64,000 bases of DNA from a virus: IMG/VR virus record IMGVR_UViG_3300025889_000076, positions 78,149 through 142,148 of that record; one strand, given 5' to 3'. The position numbers and the translations under genes are program-made. Below are positions 40,208 through 49,450 of the stretch, one piece after another. Every line of letters begins with the position of its first letter. The stretch's first letter is position 1. The notes beneath the pieces were generated by a model that was given only the letters and a program-made list of their open reading frames with translations, was not told the DNA's origin and ran no database searches.

Positions 40208-42637
40208 ATGTATACATACGAAGAATCACTCAGAGATAGTATCGAATATTTCAATAACGACGAATTAGCAGGGAAGGTATTTGTCGATAAATATGCTTTG
40301 AGAAATAAGGGGAATGATTTATTTCATGAGAATACTCCTAAAGATATGCATCGTAGAATATCTGTAAATATTGCACGTATTCAAAAAAGAAAATATACAT
40401 CTCCTTTGTCAGAAGAACAAATTTTTAATCTTATTGATAGATTTAAATATATTGTTCCTCAAGGCTCTCCGATGTATGGAATTGGAAATCCCAACTACGT
40501 ATCAATCGGTAACTGCTTTGTATTAGATCCTCCAGAAGATACATATAACTCAATACTGGCTACTGATGAACAATTAGTTCAAATTAGTAAACGTCGTGGC
40601 GGGGTTGGTATAGATCTTTCTAAATTACGTCCAGTTGGGGCTTCTACTAATAATTCTTCTAGAACAAGTACCGGCGTACCGTCATTTATGGAGAGATATT
40701 CTAACTCAATCCGGGAAGTAGGTCAGTCGGGCCGGAGGGGTGCTCTCATGCTATCCCTATCAGTGCATCATCCGGACGTAGAAAAGTTCGCAACTATTAA
40801 AAAGGATAAGACCAAAGTAACTGGTGCCAATATATCCGTTAGGCTTACTGATGAATTCTTGCAAGCTGTAAGAAACGATGAAGAGTATACACAGTATTGG
40901 CCTTTGACAGGTAAGGCACAGATTAAAAGGAATGTATCAGCAAGAGATGTTTGGCATACTTTAATTTCTTCAGCACATGATATGGCAGAACCCGGACTGT
41001 TGTTCTGGGACAACATCATTAAAGAGAGTCCAGCCGATTGTTATGAAAACTTTAAATCTGTTAGTACAAATCCTTGTGCTGAACTTCCTCTTTCATCTAT
41101 GGACGCATGTCGCCTATTATGCTTGAACCTTCTATCATATGTGATTAATCCATATACAGAAGAGGCAAAATTTGACCTCAAATTATTTTTTGAACATTCT
41201 AAAATAGCTGCCCGTATGATGGATGACATTGTTGATTTAGAGGAAGAGTGCATTAATAGAATTCTTAAAAAAATTGATAGTGATCCAGACCCTGAAGAAA
41301 TTAAATCTCGTGAACGATCAATTTGGACACGAATTCTTGAAAGCTGTGTTTCTGGTCGTCGTTGTGGTTTGGGGATTACCGCTCTAGGCGATACGTTAGC
41401 CGCTCTAGGCATGGAATATGGTTCTGATGAATCTATTGAAAAAGCAGAAGAGATCTATAAGGCACTTAAATTAGGCTCTTATACCGCATCTGTGGAAATG
41501 GCTGAAGAACTGGGGACATTTGAAGGATGGGATTATGAAAAAGAAAAATCCTGTCCTTTCTTAAAACGTTTCAAAAAAGACGTTTTAGAATATGAAGGTG
41601 AAATCCTAGTAAAAGGTAAAGAGCTATATGAAAGGATGAAGAAATCTGGAAGGCGGAATATAGCATTATTGACTATTGCTCCAACAGGCAGTGTTTCTAC
41701 AATGACACGTACTACTTCTGGAGTAGAACCAGCTTATCTTTTGGAATATACACGTAGAAAGAAGGGGAACCCAGGGGATAATAATTTCAGGGTTGATTTT
41801 ATTGATGCTAGTGGCGATAGCTGGATGGAGTTTAAAGTTTATCATCCGCAAGTTGAAGAGTGGATGAAAGTCACAGGCGAAACTGACGTAACAAAATCCC
41901 CTTGGTATGGCTGCTGTGCCCCAGATTTAGACTGGACTAAACGTGTTAAATTGCAAGCCGCTCTACAGAAACATTGTGACCACTCTATCAGTTCAACTGT
42001 TAATCTTCCGAATGAGGCGACAGTGGAGCAGGTTAAAGAGATATATGAAACAGCTTGGCTATCTGGATGCAAAGGTATTACAGTTTATCGTGATGGCTCT
42101 CGTACCGGAGTGTTAATATCGGATACCGCAAAAGATAACAGTGTTATTAAACGTCCTGATGATTTGCCTTGTGAAGTTCATCATATTAGTGTTAAAGGTG
42201 ATCCATATTTTGTTCTAATCGGACTTGTTAATGGTAAGCCTTACGAGGTGTTTGCCGGTCGTAATGGATGTATTGATTCCGGAATTAAGACGGGTGTCAT
42301 CCACAAAGTCAAACGGCCAAAATGCTATCGTGTTACTTTTGATGACGAATCTCAATTACAGCCAATCACCGCAGCTTGCTCTGACAATGAGGAAGCTTTG
42401 ACTAGAATGATTTCTATGTCTTTACGTCATGGGGCGGCTATTAATTATGTAGTTGATCAACTTCAAAAGACTCAAGGTTCTATGACTTCTTTAGCTAAGG
42501 CCATTGCTAGAGCATTAAAAAAACATGTACCCGAAGGCTCTAAGTCTTCCCAAAAATGCACAGCGTGTGGAGCCAATATGATTTTCCAGGAAGGCTGTAA
42601 TAAATGTGTTGGGTGTGGGGCAAGTAAATGCTCATAG
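40208..42637 (+). CDS. nrdJ: Adenosylcobalamin-dependent ribonucleotide reductase (class II)
   Basis: 809 residues. I-G-N-C-F-V-L-D-P-P (first redox Cys), R-R-G-G-V-G-I-D-L, S-T-N-P-C-A-E-L-P-L (thiyl-radical Cys with active-site Asn and Glu) and A-P-T-G-S-V-S are NrdJ signatures. The C-terminus has C-T-A-C and C-N-K-C-V-G-C, a zinc/thiol tail that re-reduces the enzyme. It makes deoxynucleotides without oxygen dependence but needs B12. No intein seen. Confidence 0.93.
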   Translation: MYTYEESLRDSIEYFNNDELAGKVFVDKYALRNKGNDLFHENTPKDMHRRISVNIARIQKRKYTSPLSEEQIFNLIDRFKYIVPQGSPMYGIGNPNYVSIGNCFVLDPPEDTYNSILATDEQLVQISKRRGGVGIDLSKLRPVGASTNNSSRTSTGVPSFMERYSNSIREVGQSGRRGALMLSLSVHHPDVEKFATIKKDKTKVTGANISVRLTDEFLQAVRNDEEYTQYWPLTGKAQIKRNVSARDVWHTLISSAHDMAEPGLLFWDNIIKESPADCYENFKSVSTNPCAELPLSSMDACRLLCLNLLSYVINPYTEEAKFDLKLFFEHSKIAARMMDDIVDLEEECINRILKKIDSDPDPEEIKSRERSIWTRILESCVSGRRCGLGITALGDTLAALGMEYGSDESIEKAEEIYKALKLGSYTASVEMAEELGTFEGWDYEKEKSCPFLKRFKKDVLEYEGEILVKGKELYERMKKSGRRNIALLTIAPTGSVSTMTRTTSGVEPAYLLEYTRRKKGNPGDNNFRVDFIDASGDSWMEFKVYHPQVEEWMKVTGETDVTKSPWYGCCAPDLDWTKRVKLQAALQKHCDHSISSTVNLPNEATVEQVKEIYETAWLSGCKGITVYRDGSRTGVLISDTAKDNSVIKRPDDLPCEVHHISVKGDPYFVLIGLVNGKPYEVFAGRNGCIDSGIKTGVIHKVKRPKCYRVTFDDESQLQPITAACSDNEEALTRMISMSLRHGAAINYVVDQLQKTQGSMTSLAKAIARALKKHVPEGSKSSQKCTACGANMIFQEGCNKCVGCGASKCS

Positions 42638-42819
42638 ACTATATTAGTAAATTTTTTTGTGAGCAATATATAAATTCATTATGGAAAGATATCACTTATC
42701 AAATAACTAATAAAAGTTTTGATAAGTTTACCACCGATCATATGAATGAGGAAGAAATATTAGAAAGTATGGAAGATATTTTTGCTGACAGTTTTTACTT
42801 AGGAGAAAAAATTGGGTAG
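42628..42819 (+). CDS. Small acidic protein
   Basis: 63 residues from ATG 42628, overlapping nrdJ by 10 nt. Helical, with an acidic end (H-M-N-E-E-E-I-L-E-S-M-E-D). Function unknown. Confidence 0.5.
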   Translation: MLIDYISKFFCEQYINSLWKDITYQITNKSFDKFTTDHMNEEEILESMEDIFADSFYLGEKIG

Positions 42820-42982
42820 TAAACCTTCCACACAGGACAAAATAGTTGGCCTTATTCTTTTATCAGCCCTTTTTTCTATTATGATTTGGGTTGGATTTAC
42901 TGCACAGAAGAAGATGTTAGGGATTTACGATCTTGAAGATAGAGTTAGGTATTTAGAAGAAAAATTAAATAAAAGATCATAA
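42812..42982 (+). CDS. Small membrane protein with coiled-coil tail
   Basis: 56 residues from TTG 42812; AGGAG 7 nt upstream decides the start. One transmembrane helix (about 11-30), then a charged helix (Y-D-L-E-D-R-V-R-Y-L-E-E-K-L). It overlaps the previous stop by 8 nt (TTGGGTAG). Confidence 0.5.
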   Translation: MGSKPSTQDKIVGLILLSALFSIMIWVGFTAQKKMLGIYDLEDRVRYLEEKLNKRS

Positions 42983-43001
42983 TTTATTTAGGACTAATCG
43001 C

Positions 43002-43439
43002 ATGAAGATTTCTGTTAAACGCTTATCTCCTACAGCTATAATCCCAACGAAAAGCCATCCTACAGATGCTGGATACGATCTGTATGCGGATGAGGATGCT
43101 GAACTTTTACCCGGCGAAACAAGGCTGATCAAGACTGGAGTAGCTATTTCCGTACCAAAAGGTATGGTTGGGCTTTTATGGGATAGATCTTCTTTAGGAA
43201 GTCAGGGGTATCACCTTCATGGGGGTGTAATAGATCATGGATACACTGGAGATGTGAGTGTTGCATTATGCAATACAAATATTTCAGGACATCCAAGCCT
43301 TCCTAAAAAGAATATTAAAGCGGGAGATAGAATTGCTCAAATTATTTTTCAAGATGCCAAGCATTTTGAATTAGAAGAAACGCAGGAACTTGATGAAACA
43401 GGAAGATCTAAATCTGGTTTTGGAAGCAGTGGTAGATAA
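43002..43439 (+). CDS. dut: dUTP diphosphatase (trimeric type)
   Basis: 145 residues, full length. D-A-G-Y-D-L near 22 (motif I), W-D-R-S-S-L near 63 (II), G-V-I-D-H-G-Y-T-G-D near 76 (III), A-G-D-R-I-A-Q near 107 (IV) and S-K-S-G-F-G-S near 136 (V) are all present. Hydrolyses dUTP to dUMP, limiting uracil in DNA and supplying thyX. Confidence 0.95.
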   Translation: MKISVKRLSPTAIIPTKSHPTDAGYDLYADEDAELLPGETRLIKTGVAISVPKGMVGLLWDRSSLGSQGYHLHGGVIDHGYTGDVSVALCNTNISGHPSLPKKNIKAGDRIAQIIFQDAKHFELEETQELDETGRSKSGFGSSGR

Positions 43440-43461
43440 TTCCAATAAATAAGAGATTCAT

Positions 43462-44160
43462 ATGAGAAAAAGTAGACAGCATGATCACGATTCAGAAAAA
43501 CCTGCTCAACCTCAAAGAAAGTTAAAAAGAAGTTTTGAAGCTAAAGGGAAGAATCAAACGGAATATGTATTGTCTATAATTAAGAATGACATCACATTTT
43601 GTTCTGGACCTTCGGGAACCGGAAAATCATTTATTTCAGCAGGAATCGCTTCGCAGCATCTTTTAAAAGGCAAAACAGAAAAGCTAATTGTTACTAGACC
43701 TTTAGTGACCGCCGGAGCAAGTTTAGGTGCGGTTCCTGGAGATATCCAAGAGAAGGTAAGACCATACTTAAAACCTATGGAAGAAAATCTTCGATACTTT
43801 CTTGGAGATGAAAATTTTGATGAATTACTTGAACAAGATGTTATACGATTTGAGCCATTAGAGTTGATGAGAGGTGCTAGTTACCATAATTCTTATATGA
43901 TTCTAGATGAAGCACAAAATTGCACATTAAAACAGATTAAAATGTTTATTACTAGAATTGGGGAAAACAGTAAGGTTCTGATTAATGGAGACGTTGATCA
44001 AACAGATTTAAAAAGGGATAGTGGATTACATATTTGCGTATCTAAATTGTCTCAACTAAAAGGTGTAGGAGTATGCGAGTTAACAGATGATGACATTCAA
44101 AGAAATCCAATTATAAAGTCTGTTTTAATGGCCTTAAAAGATGAAAATATTTATGATTAG
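43462..44160 (+). CDS. phoH: PhoH-like ATPase
   Basis: 232 residues. G-P-S-G-T-G-K-S near 49 (Walker A), T-R-P-L-V-T-A-G near 75, and M-I-L-D-E-A-Q-N near 146 (Walker B) followed by N-G-D-V-D-Q-T-D are the PhoH series. It is common in large phages; its role is uncertain, possibly RNA helicase or ribonuclease-associated. Confidence 0.88.
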   Translation: MRKSRQHDHDSEKPAQPQRKLKRSFEAKGKNQTEYVLSIIKNDITFCSGPSGTGKSFISAGIASQHLLKGKTEKLIVTRPLVTAGASLGAVPGDIQEKVRPYLKPMEENLRYFLGDENFDELLEQDVIRFEPLELMRGASYHNSYMILDEAQNCTLKQIKMFITRIGENSKVLINGDVDQTDLKRDSGLHICVSKLSQLKGVGVCELTDDDIQRNPIIKSVLMALKDENIYD

Positions 44161-44353
44161 AGACCAAGATAATAATCCTGTAAAAACATATAAAAATACT
44201 TGGTGCTATAAAACACTTGGAACTGCTAAATCGGCTGCAAAAAGTATTATCAAGCATAAAAATAAGAAACTTGATAAGAACTCAAAATTAAGTTTCCAGT
44301 ATTTAAAGATAATAGAGTGCGAATTAGTAATAAAAGAAACACATCCTCTATAA
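44153..44353 (+). CDS. Small basic protein
   Basis: 66 residues from ATG 44153, the 8-nt overlap (ATGATTAG) with the phoH stop; an ATG at 44141 would add four residues. Lys-rich. Function unknown. Confidence 0.5.
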   Translation: MIRDQDNNPVKTYKNTWCYKTLGTAKSAAKSIIKHKNKKLDKNSKLSFQYLKIIECELVIKETHPL

Positions 44354-44652
44354 TACTTTTTAATCTAATGTGGTTGATTATCGGATTAATTTCTGCTGTG
44401 GATGTTTATTATGCTATAAAGTTTCAAAAGACTCTAAAATTAATGGAAGAGAATCCTATTGGACTATATCTAATAGAACTTTCCAATGGAGATATATCAT
44501 TATTCATGGGTTTAAAAGTTTCTGGTACTGTCTTAGTTTTAGGTTTTCTTCAAAATTACTTTTATCTAAGTGGCTGCAAAAAGAAAATAGTTAAAATAAC
44601 TTTTGGAGTTACCTTATTCCAATTATGGCTCCTTTACTATATGAGTAATTGA
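44317..44652 (+). CDS. Membrane protein with three to four helices
   Basis: 111 residues from GTG 44317; a shorter start at ATG 44368 is possible. Hydrophobic helices near 13-32, 60-80 and 90-108. N-P-I-G-L-Y-L-I-E and G-L-K-V-S-G-T-V recall small DUF5658-type membrane proteins; weak match from memory. Confidence 0.5.
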   Translation: MRISNKRNTSSIILFNLMWLIIGLISAVDVYYAIKFQKTLKLMEENPIGLYLIELSNGDISLFMGLKVSGTVLVLGFLQNYFYLSGCKKKIVKITFGVTLFQLWLLYYMSN

Positions 44653-44994
44653 ATGAGTTTATATGATTATTCCTGTAACTATTGTGGATTCTTATGGGAG
44701 AACGTCAGTCAATCTATTCACGACGCACCAAAGAAGCAATGTCCAAGATGTAAGAAAATGTGTCTCACAAGGTTAATTAGTCTAGGACTTCCCCCAATAG
44801 TAATAGGAGAAGCTACCACTTTAGGACAATTAGCAGATCGAAACACTAAGAAGATTGGTAAATACAAAACTTCAGAAGAAAAGGCTAAACATGAAGAAAT
44901 CATAGGTAAGGGTACAAAAGAAAGAATAGACTTAAATAAGAAGATTTCCAAAATGACGCCAGAACAAAAATTAAGGTACATTGAGAATGGATGA
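44653..44994 (+). CDS. FmdB-type zinc-ribbon protein
   Basis: 113 residues. Y-D-Y-S-C-N-Y-C-G near the start and Q-C-P-R-C-K-K near 29-35 form the FmdB ribbon with the intervening D-A-P. The C-terminal part is Lys-rich and helical. FmdB-type domains are common in phages and may be regulators. Confidence 0.65.
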   Translation: MSLYDYSCNYCGFLWENVSQSIHDAPKKQCPRCKKMCLTRLISLGLPPIVIGEATTLGQLADRNTKKIGKYKTSEEKAKHEEIIGKGTKERIDLNKKISKMTPEQKLRYIENG

Positions 44995-45304
44995 TTTTTT
45001 AAAGAACTCTATTACGTACAATGAAACTTATTTCAATAATGAAGGTAAAGAATGTGTAGATAATGACAAGTGTTATGCTAAGATGCTAGTCAAAACAATT
45101 GATGGAAGAGAAAGTATCACATATTCAATTATGTGTAAGATGAATCTTTTAGTAGATCCTTGGGGTGACGACTGCTCACAAAGAAGGGTGATAGAGAATA
45201 CCTTCAAAAAGGTAAGTGAAGATTGTTTTCGTCTTTATATCAGATACTTAAAGACTCGTGAACAACGATTTCTAACTATAGCAAAAAGGAAACAAAATGG
45301 CTGA
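44987..45304 (+). CDS. Hypothetical protein
   Basis: 105 residues from ATG 44987 (8-nt overlap ATGGATGA). Acidic N-terminal half and basic end (R-Q-N-G type). The end overlaps the next start by 8 nt (ATGGCTGA). Confidence 0.5.
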   Translation: MDDFLKNSITYNETYFNNEGKECVDNDKCYAKMLVKTIDGRESITYSIMCKMNLLVDPWGDDCSQRRVIENTFKKVSEDCFRLYIRYLKTREQRFLTIAKRKQNG

Positions 45305-45638
45305 AGAAAAATCAAAAAGATATCGTATGACTAAACTTCAGAAATATTTTATTGATAATCATTTAGAATCTGATCCTAAATCTCTAGCTATTGAATTAGG
45401 TATTCCGGCAGATGTAATTGATCGTTACATGAAAAAATCGATTCGGGAAGGGAAATTAGTAAAAAAACCAGAAAAAGAAACCCCCGAGACTCCAACAGAT
45501 GACAAGTTGATGTCTAAGAACAAGAGATATGGGGCTGTGGCGATGACTGAAGCTGCCGCATCTAAGGCTGATAGTTCTAGAGGTGCTGGTCTAAAGAGTA
45601 AATATTACAATGACGCAATCACAACCATCAGAAAGTAA
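45297..45638 (+). CDS. Hypothetical protein, possible helix-turn-helix
   Basis: 113 residues. Q-K-Y-F-I-D-N-H-L-E-S-D-P-K-S-L-A-I-E-L-G-I-P-A-D-V-I-type layout (about 15-45) is what one expects of a small HTH domain; the C-terminal half is a flexible Lys/Pro/Ala region. Could be a regulator of the recA unit that follows. Confidence 0.45.
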   Translation: MAEEKSKRYRMTKLQKYFIDNHLESDPKSLAIELGIPADVIDRYMKKSIREGKLVKKPEKETPETPTDDKLMSKNKRYGAVAMTEAAASKADSSRGAGLKSKYYNDAITTIRK

Positions 45639-46035
45639 GCCCTACAAATCTTTTTATGGTGAAATTTATGTCACAGAATCAGCACACTTAGCAGAGCTAA
45701 TATTTAAGAGACGCTCTGAACTTAACAATGAAGGCACATTGCCTAATTTTTTTTGGCGTATTCCAAAGTATAAAAAATCTTTTGGTCTACAAACTATGTA
45801 CGCCTCTAGATTGTTAAAGACTTATGATATTTCTGCTATAATTAAAGGGCTTAATAACAAGGCTGTTAAAAATGTCCTGTCTTTTTCCAATAAAAGGCTG
45901 ATACCATTTATAGATGAAGCACAAAGTCTAGTAAAAGACAAAGTCTTTGAAGATAAGACCCAGCAAGATAAGAGTAAATTAGAACCAAAAAAACCTTTTG
46001 GTAAGAAAAATCTTTGGAGTATACTGAATGAGTAA
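45610..46035 (+). CDS. Hypothetical protein upstream of recA
   Basis: 141 residues, basic, with aromatic residues (F-F-W-R-I-P-K-Y-K-K-S) and a Lys-rich tail ending W-S-I-L-N-E. It overlaps recA by 8 nt (ATGAGTAA), so the two are likely translated together. Possibly a recombination accessory; not recognised. Confidence 0.5.
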   Translation: MTQSQPSESKPYKSFYGEIYVTESAHLAELIFKRRSELNNEGTLPNFFWRIPKYKKSFGLQTMYASRLLKTYDISAIIKGLNNKAVKNVLSFSNKRLIPFIDEAQSLVKDKVFEDKTQQDKSKLEPKKPFGKKNLWSILNE

Positions 46036-48103
46036 AGATTCTGATACAGCGGTAAAGAAAAGTCTTAAAAACTTTGAAAGAGACTTCATTAAAACAGGAC
46101 GGGAAGTTTTTGAGGAAAAATGCAGACTGAAAAGTCTGTCTATCTCTCCCTCATTGGATTTTGCATTGAATGGAGGTCTTCTAGAAGGTACTTGGGTTCA
46201 AATTGTTGGAAAAGCAAAAACCGGCAAGGCACAGCCTTTGGGGTCTATAGTTTATACACCGTCTGGTCCAGTTAAGATGAGGGATATAAAACAAGGAGAT
46301 AAGGTATGTACCCCAGATGGGAAAAGTGCCAAAATTTTAAAAATTTATCCACAAGGGGTTAAAGAAGTTTATAAAGTTACTTTTAATGATAATACTTCCG
46401 CCTTCTGTTGTAAGGACCATTTATGGAAAGTTGCTAAAAATAATGGTAAAAATGAATACGTTGTTTTATCTCTAGAGGAAATACTTAGAAAGGGTTTGAA
46501 ATATCACGATAGAAATAAGTGGAAAATTCAATTAACTGAACCTGTTAAGTTTAATAGGCGACAATTAGGGGTAAAACCTTACATCTTAGGATGTTTGATA
46601 GGCGATGGTGGACTAACACATGGAACACCTATGATTTCGTCAGCAGATGAAGAAATTTTAGATGAATTTAGAAGCTATTGTGATTCTATAGGAGCAAAGC
46701 TTATACATAGGTCTAATTATGATTATGCCATATCTTATGGTGCAGATCATAAAAAGAAAGAAAACCAACTAACTAAGGAATTAAGAAATCTAAAACTGAT
46801 GGGATGTAACTCTCATCAAAAGTTTATACCTGAAGACTATAAATATTCGGACTATTTGGATCGTTTAGATTTAGCCAGGGGTTTAATGGATACTGATGGT
46901 TTTAATGATAAAGGTAAGACTGGAGAATATACTACAGTATCTAAGCAATTATCTAAAGATGTAATGGAGCTTTTGCAGTCATTAGGTTACAAAGTAAAAA
47001 TCAAGATGAGAGAGACTAAATGTGATGGTAAAAGCTTTCTTTCTTATAGACTGCACATTGCCGGAAATGATATTTCTAATATTTTTTCTTTAACACGAAA
47101 GAAATTTGATAAAAAGAGGATTAAGCCCAAATTATTTCGTTCTATTAAAAGTGTGGAACAGGTTGCCAGTGAAGAGTGTCAATGTATCGAATTAGATAGT
47201 AAGGATCATCTATATCTAACCGACAATTTTATTGTCACTCATAACACCTCAACAATACTTCAAATTGCTGCCAATGCTCAAGCCGAAGGTAGAAATGTAG
47301 TATATCTAGATGCAGAGGGTAGAATAAAGAAGTATAACCTTTGCGGAGTAAAAGGTCTTGATCTGGATAAGATTCAGTTAATTCAATCAGATGGTAATAC
47401 AATATTAACTGCGGAAATGTTTTTAAATGCACTAGAGGAAAAGATAAAAGCTCCAGAAAATGAGGGTGCCTTATTTATCATAGATTCTCTTTCAAGTCTT
47501 ATTCCAGCTAAAGAATTAGAGGGATATGTTAGCGGGGATTTCCGACCAGGACTTCCAAAGATATTATCTAATTTTTGTAAGAGGATGGGACAAGTTGTAC
47601 CAAAAACGAAAGCTATAATTATAGGTATTCATCATTTGATCTCAACACAATCTTCAATGCCAGGGGCTAAACAATGGACTGCTGATGGCGGTGTTAAAAT
47701 AGGTTATCAATACGACACTATGATGCAAGTTTCTCACAGTAAAGACTGGATTGATGATAACGGGAATCGTATCGGTCAAGAGATTAACTGGAAGATTTTG
47801 ACTTCCTCACAAGGAACTGATAAAACTAACGCTATTAGTTATTTTAGATTTAATCACGGTCTGGATAACGTTGAAGAGATTGTTGCTCTTGGAGATGATT
47901 TTGGAATCTTCAACAAAAAAGGTGCATGGTATTATATGAACTTTTTGGAGAACTATAAGGAAGAAATAGGTGAACAGATGTTGTTAGATCTGCAAGAGAA
48001 AAAATATGGTTTTCAAGGTAAGGCTAAACTATGCAGCTTTTTAAACGATAATCCCTCAGTCGTTAAAGTTATTGAAAAAGAAATGAAGGAATTTTTAGTT
48101 TGA
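46028..48103 (+). CDS. recA: RecA recombinase precursor containing an intein
   Basis: 691 residues. The exteins are residues 1-67 and 407-691, about 352 residues after splicing. V-G-K-A-K-T-G-K (N-extein end) joins T-S-T-I-L-Q to rebuild Walker A; A-L-F-I-I-D-S-L-S-S-L is Walker B; Y-L-D-A-E-G and the Q-W-T-A-D-G-G-V-K loop are RecA-like. It catalyses strand exchange in phage recombination and repair. No activity is possible before splicing because the intein splits the ATP-binding loop. Confidence 0.92.
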   Translation: MSKDSDTAVKKSLKNFERDFIKTGREVFEEKCRLKSLSISPSLDFALNGGLLEGTWVQIVGKAKTGKAQPLGSIVYTPSGPVKMRDIKQGDKVCTPDGKSAKILKIYPQGVKEVYKVTFNDNTSAFCCKDHLWKVAKNNGKNEYVVLSLEEILRKGLKYHDRNKWKIQLTEPVKFNRRQLGVKPYILGCLIGDGGLTHGTPMISSADEEILDEFRSYCDSIGAKLIHRSNYDYAISYGADHKKKENQLTKELRNLKLMGCNSHQKFIPEDYKYSDYLDRLDLARGLMDTDGFNDKGKTGEYTTVSKQLSKDVMELLQSLGYKVKIKMRETKCDGKSFLSYRLHIAGNDISNIFSLTRKKFDKKRIKPKLFRSIKSVEQVASEECQCIELDSKDHLYLTDNFIVTHNTSTILQIAANAQAEGRNVVYLDAEGRIKKYNLCGVKGLDLDKIQLIQSDGNTILTAEMFLNALEEKIKAPENEGALFIIDSLSSLIPAKELEGYVSGDFRPGLPKILSNFCKRMGQVVPKTKAIIIGIHHLISTQSSMPGAKQWTADGGVKIGYQYDTMMQVSHSKDWIDDNGNRIGQEINWKILTSSQGTDKTNAISYFRFNHGLDNVEEIVALGDDFGIFNKKGAWYYMNFLENYKEEIGEQMLLDLQEKKYGFQGKAKLCSFLNDNPSVVKVIEKEMKEFLV
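46229..47245 (+). mobile_element. RecA intein with LAGLIDADG homing endonuclease (Ala1 type)
   Basis: 339 residues (68-406 of the precursor). It begins A-Q-P-L-G-S-I-V-Y-T-P with Ala instead of Cys or Ser, as in class 2 (Ala1) inteins, and ends I-V-T-H-N before Thr+1. P-Y-I-L-G-C-L-I-G-D-G-G and L-A-R-G-L-M-D-T-D-G are the two LAGLIDADG helices with Asp residues intact, so the endonuclease may be active. Inserted directly within Walker A, between GK and T. Confidence 0.9.
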
Positions 48104-48516
48104 GAGTCATAGGATTTGACAAAAAAATTTACAATATAAATTTTTCAAAGTCTGCACATAAAAGCTTTAGAGAAAATAAGTCTGCCTATCATAATAAAGC
48201 TAGAAAATTAATCTCTGAGATATTTCCATTTGAAGTTGTTTATGAAGAAACTACTCTACCGGGATCTAGAACAAGAGCTACTGGTCTTCTTTACGCTGAC
48301 TTCATTATCCCCAAATTATCTATAATCATAGAAGTTCATGGGGAACAACATTATAAATTCAGCAAATTCTTTCATAAAACCAAAAAAGGCTTTCAAGAGC
48401 ATAAACGTAGAGACTTCAAAAAAATGGAATGGTGTTTGTTGAATGATATAACCATGATAGTACTACCCTTTGATAAGGAAGAAGAATGGGAGAGTCTACT
48501 GAAAAACTGGAAGTAG
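48100..48516 (+). CDS. Vsr-like (EDxHD-type) endonuclease, possible free-standing homing nuclease
   Basis: 138 residues from TTG 48100 (TTGA overlap with recA). L-Y-A-D-F-I-I-P, I-I-E-V-H-G-E-Q-H-Y and F-Q-E-H-K-R-R-D-F-K-K follow the Vsr-like fold used by the I-Bth0305I group. I recall that I-Bth0305I itself is encoded in a recA intron of a Bacillus phage, so its position right after an intein-bearing recA is striking. A plain repair nuclease is the alternative. Confidence 0.6.
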   Translation: MRVIGFDKKIYNINFSKSAHKSFRENKSAYHNKARKLISEIFPFEVVYEETTLPGSRTRATGLLYADFIIPKLSIIIEVHGEQHYKFSKFFHKTKKGFQEHKRRDFKKMEWCLLNDITMIVLPFDKEEEWESLLKNWK

Positions 48517-48971
48517 AAAATATATTAGCAGAACTTGATTCTTTCTTGAATCAATATGAAATTGCTAATCATATTAATTTGTGCGAGTCGGACGCATCAG
48601 TGTACGAGTCTCTAAATTTTTCCACTAAACAACTTAAGGATTTGAGTAATGAAGAAGCTTTAACACATTCATATCTAATACAAACTTACATCTCTAAGCT
48701 CACTCACAAACAGAATAAGGAAACGGCTAGATTTGAATGGGCCTGTAATGCTTTTAATGATATGTATATACGATGTATGAATAATACAGAATTCCCAGAT
48801 TATACAAGTAACTTATCTAAGGAACAGATTATATGCGATAAATATCCAGTGGTCAATAAACTCAGAGAAATTATGCGTAAATCTAAAACGGTATGTACAC
48901 TATATACAAACAAAATTACACCATTGAATAAAACAGCCGAAATTCTTTATCAATTATCGAGGATCAAATGA
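48486..48971 (+). CDS. Hypothetical protein of the recombination block
   Basis: 161 residues from ATG 48486, with AAGGAAGAAGA upstream. All-helical, with several Cys and Lys. Placed where T4-like phages may carry a recombination mediator, but no sequence support for that here. Confidence 0.5.
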   Translation: MGESTEKLEVENILAELDSFLNQYEIANHINLCESDASVYESLNFSTKQLKDLSNEEALTHSYLIQTYISKLTHKQNKETARFEWACNAFNDMYIRCMNNTEFPDYTSNLSKEQIICDKYPVVNKLREIMRKSKTVCTLYTNKITPLNKTAEILYQLSRIK

Positions 48972-49450
48972 GGTTAACACAAGCTATCAATAAAATCAAA
49001 TTGGGGATACAAGAGGGTGATGAAGAATTAATTGAAGAGGGCTTTTTCCTTTTAACAGGTGAAAAAGTTTTATTCCCTGATGAAGATTATTCAGTACCAG
49101 ATAATAATAAGGAAAGTTTATCTGATACTCCAAAAGTAATACATAATAGTACTAACAGAGCAGACAGAGCAGACATAGAAGACTTCTCTATGTTTAAGAA
49201 CAAGAGAGAGCCAGAAAAGAAAAAATTCGTAAATAATTTTAACCCTGAATCTGTAGTAATAGAGAAAGAGCCTGATGAAGACCTTATTAATGATAAGGTA
49301 AAGCCAGTTCCAAGGACTCGTGCGGCGTTTAAGATGACAACTGTCTTCTGTCAAGATTGTCATAAGAACATTGAGATAAATCCACAATTCAAGAAAGAGC
49401 CTTATTACTGTGACTTCATCAAATGTGGACAAAAATGCCCAAATTCTTAG
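48968..49450 (+). CDS. Acidic protein with C-terminal zinc ribbon
   Basis: 160 residues. Acidic, low-complexity centre (about 35-110) and a final zinc ribbon: F-C-Q-D-C near 128-132 and Y-Y-C-D-F-I-K-C-G-Q-K-C near 146-157. It overlaps the helicase start by 41 nt. Possibly a helicase-loading or ssDNA-related factor, by position only. Confidence 0.5.
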   Translation: MRLTQAINKIKLGIQEGDEELIEEGFFLLTGEKVLFPDEDYSVPDNNKESLSDTPKVIHNSTNRADRADIEDFSMFKNKREPEKKKFVNNFNPESVVIEKEPDEDLINDKVKPVPRTRAAFKMTTVFCQDCHKNIEINPQFKKEPYYCDFIKCGQKCPNS

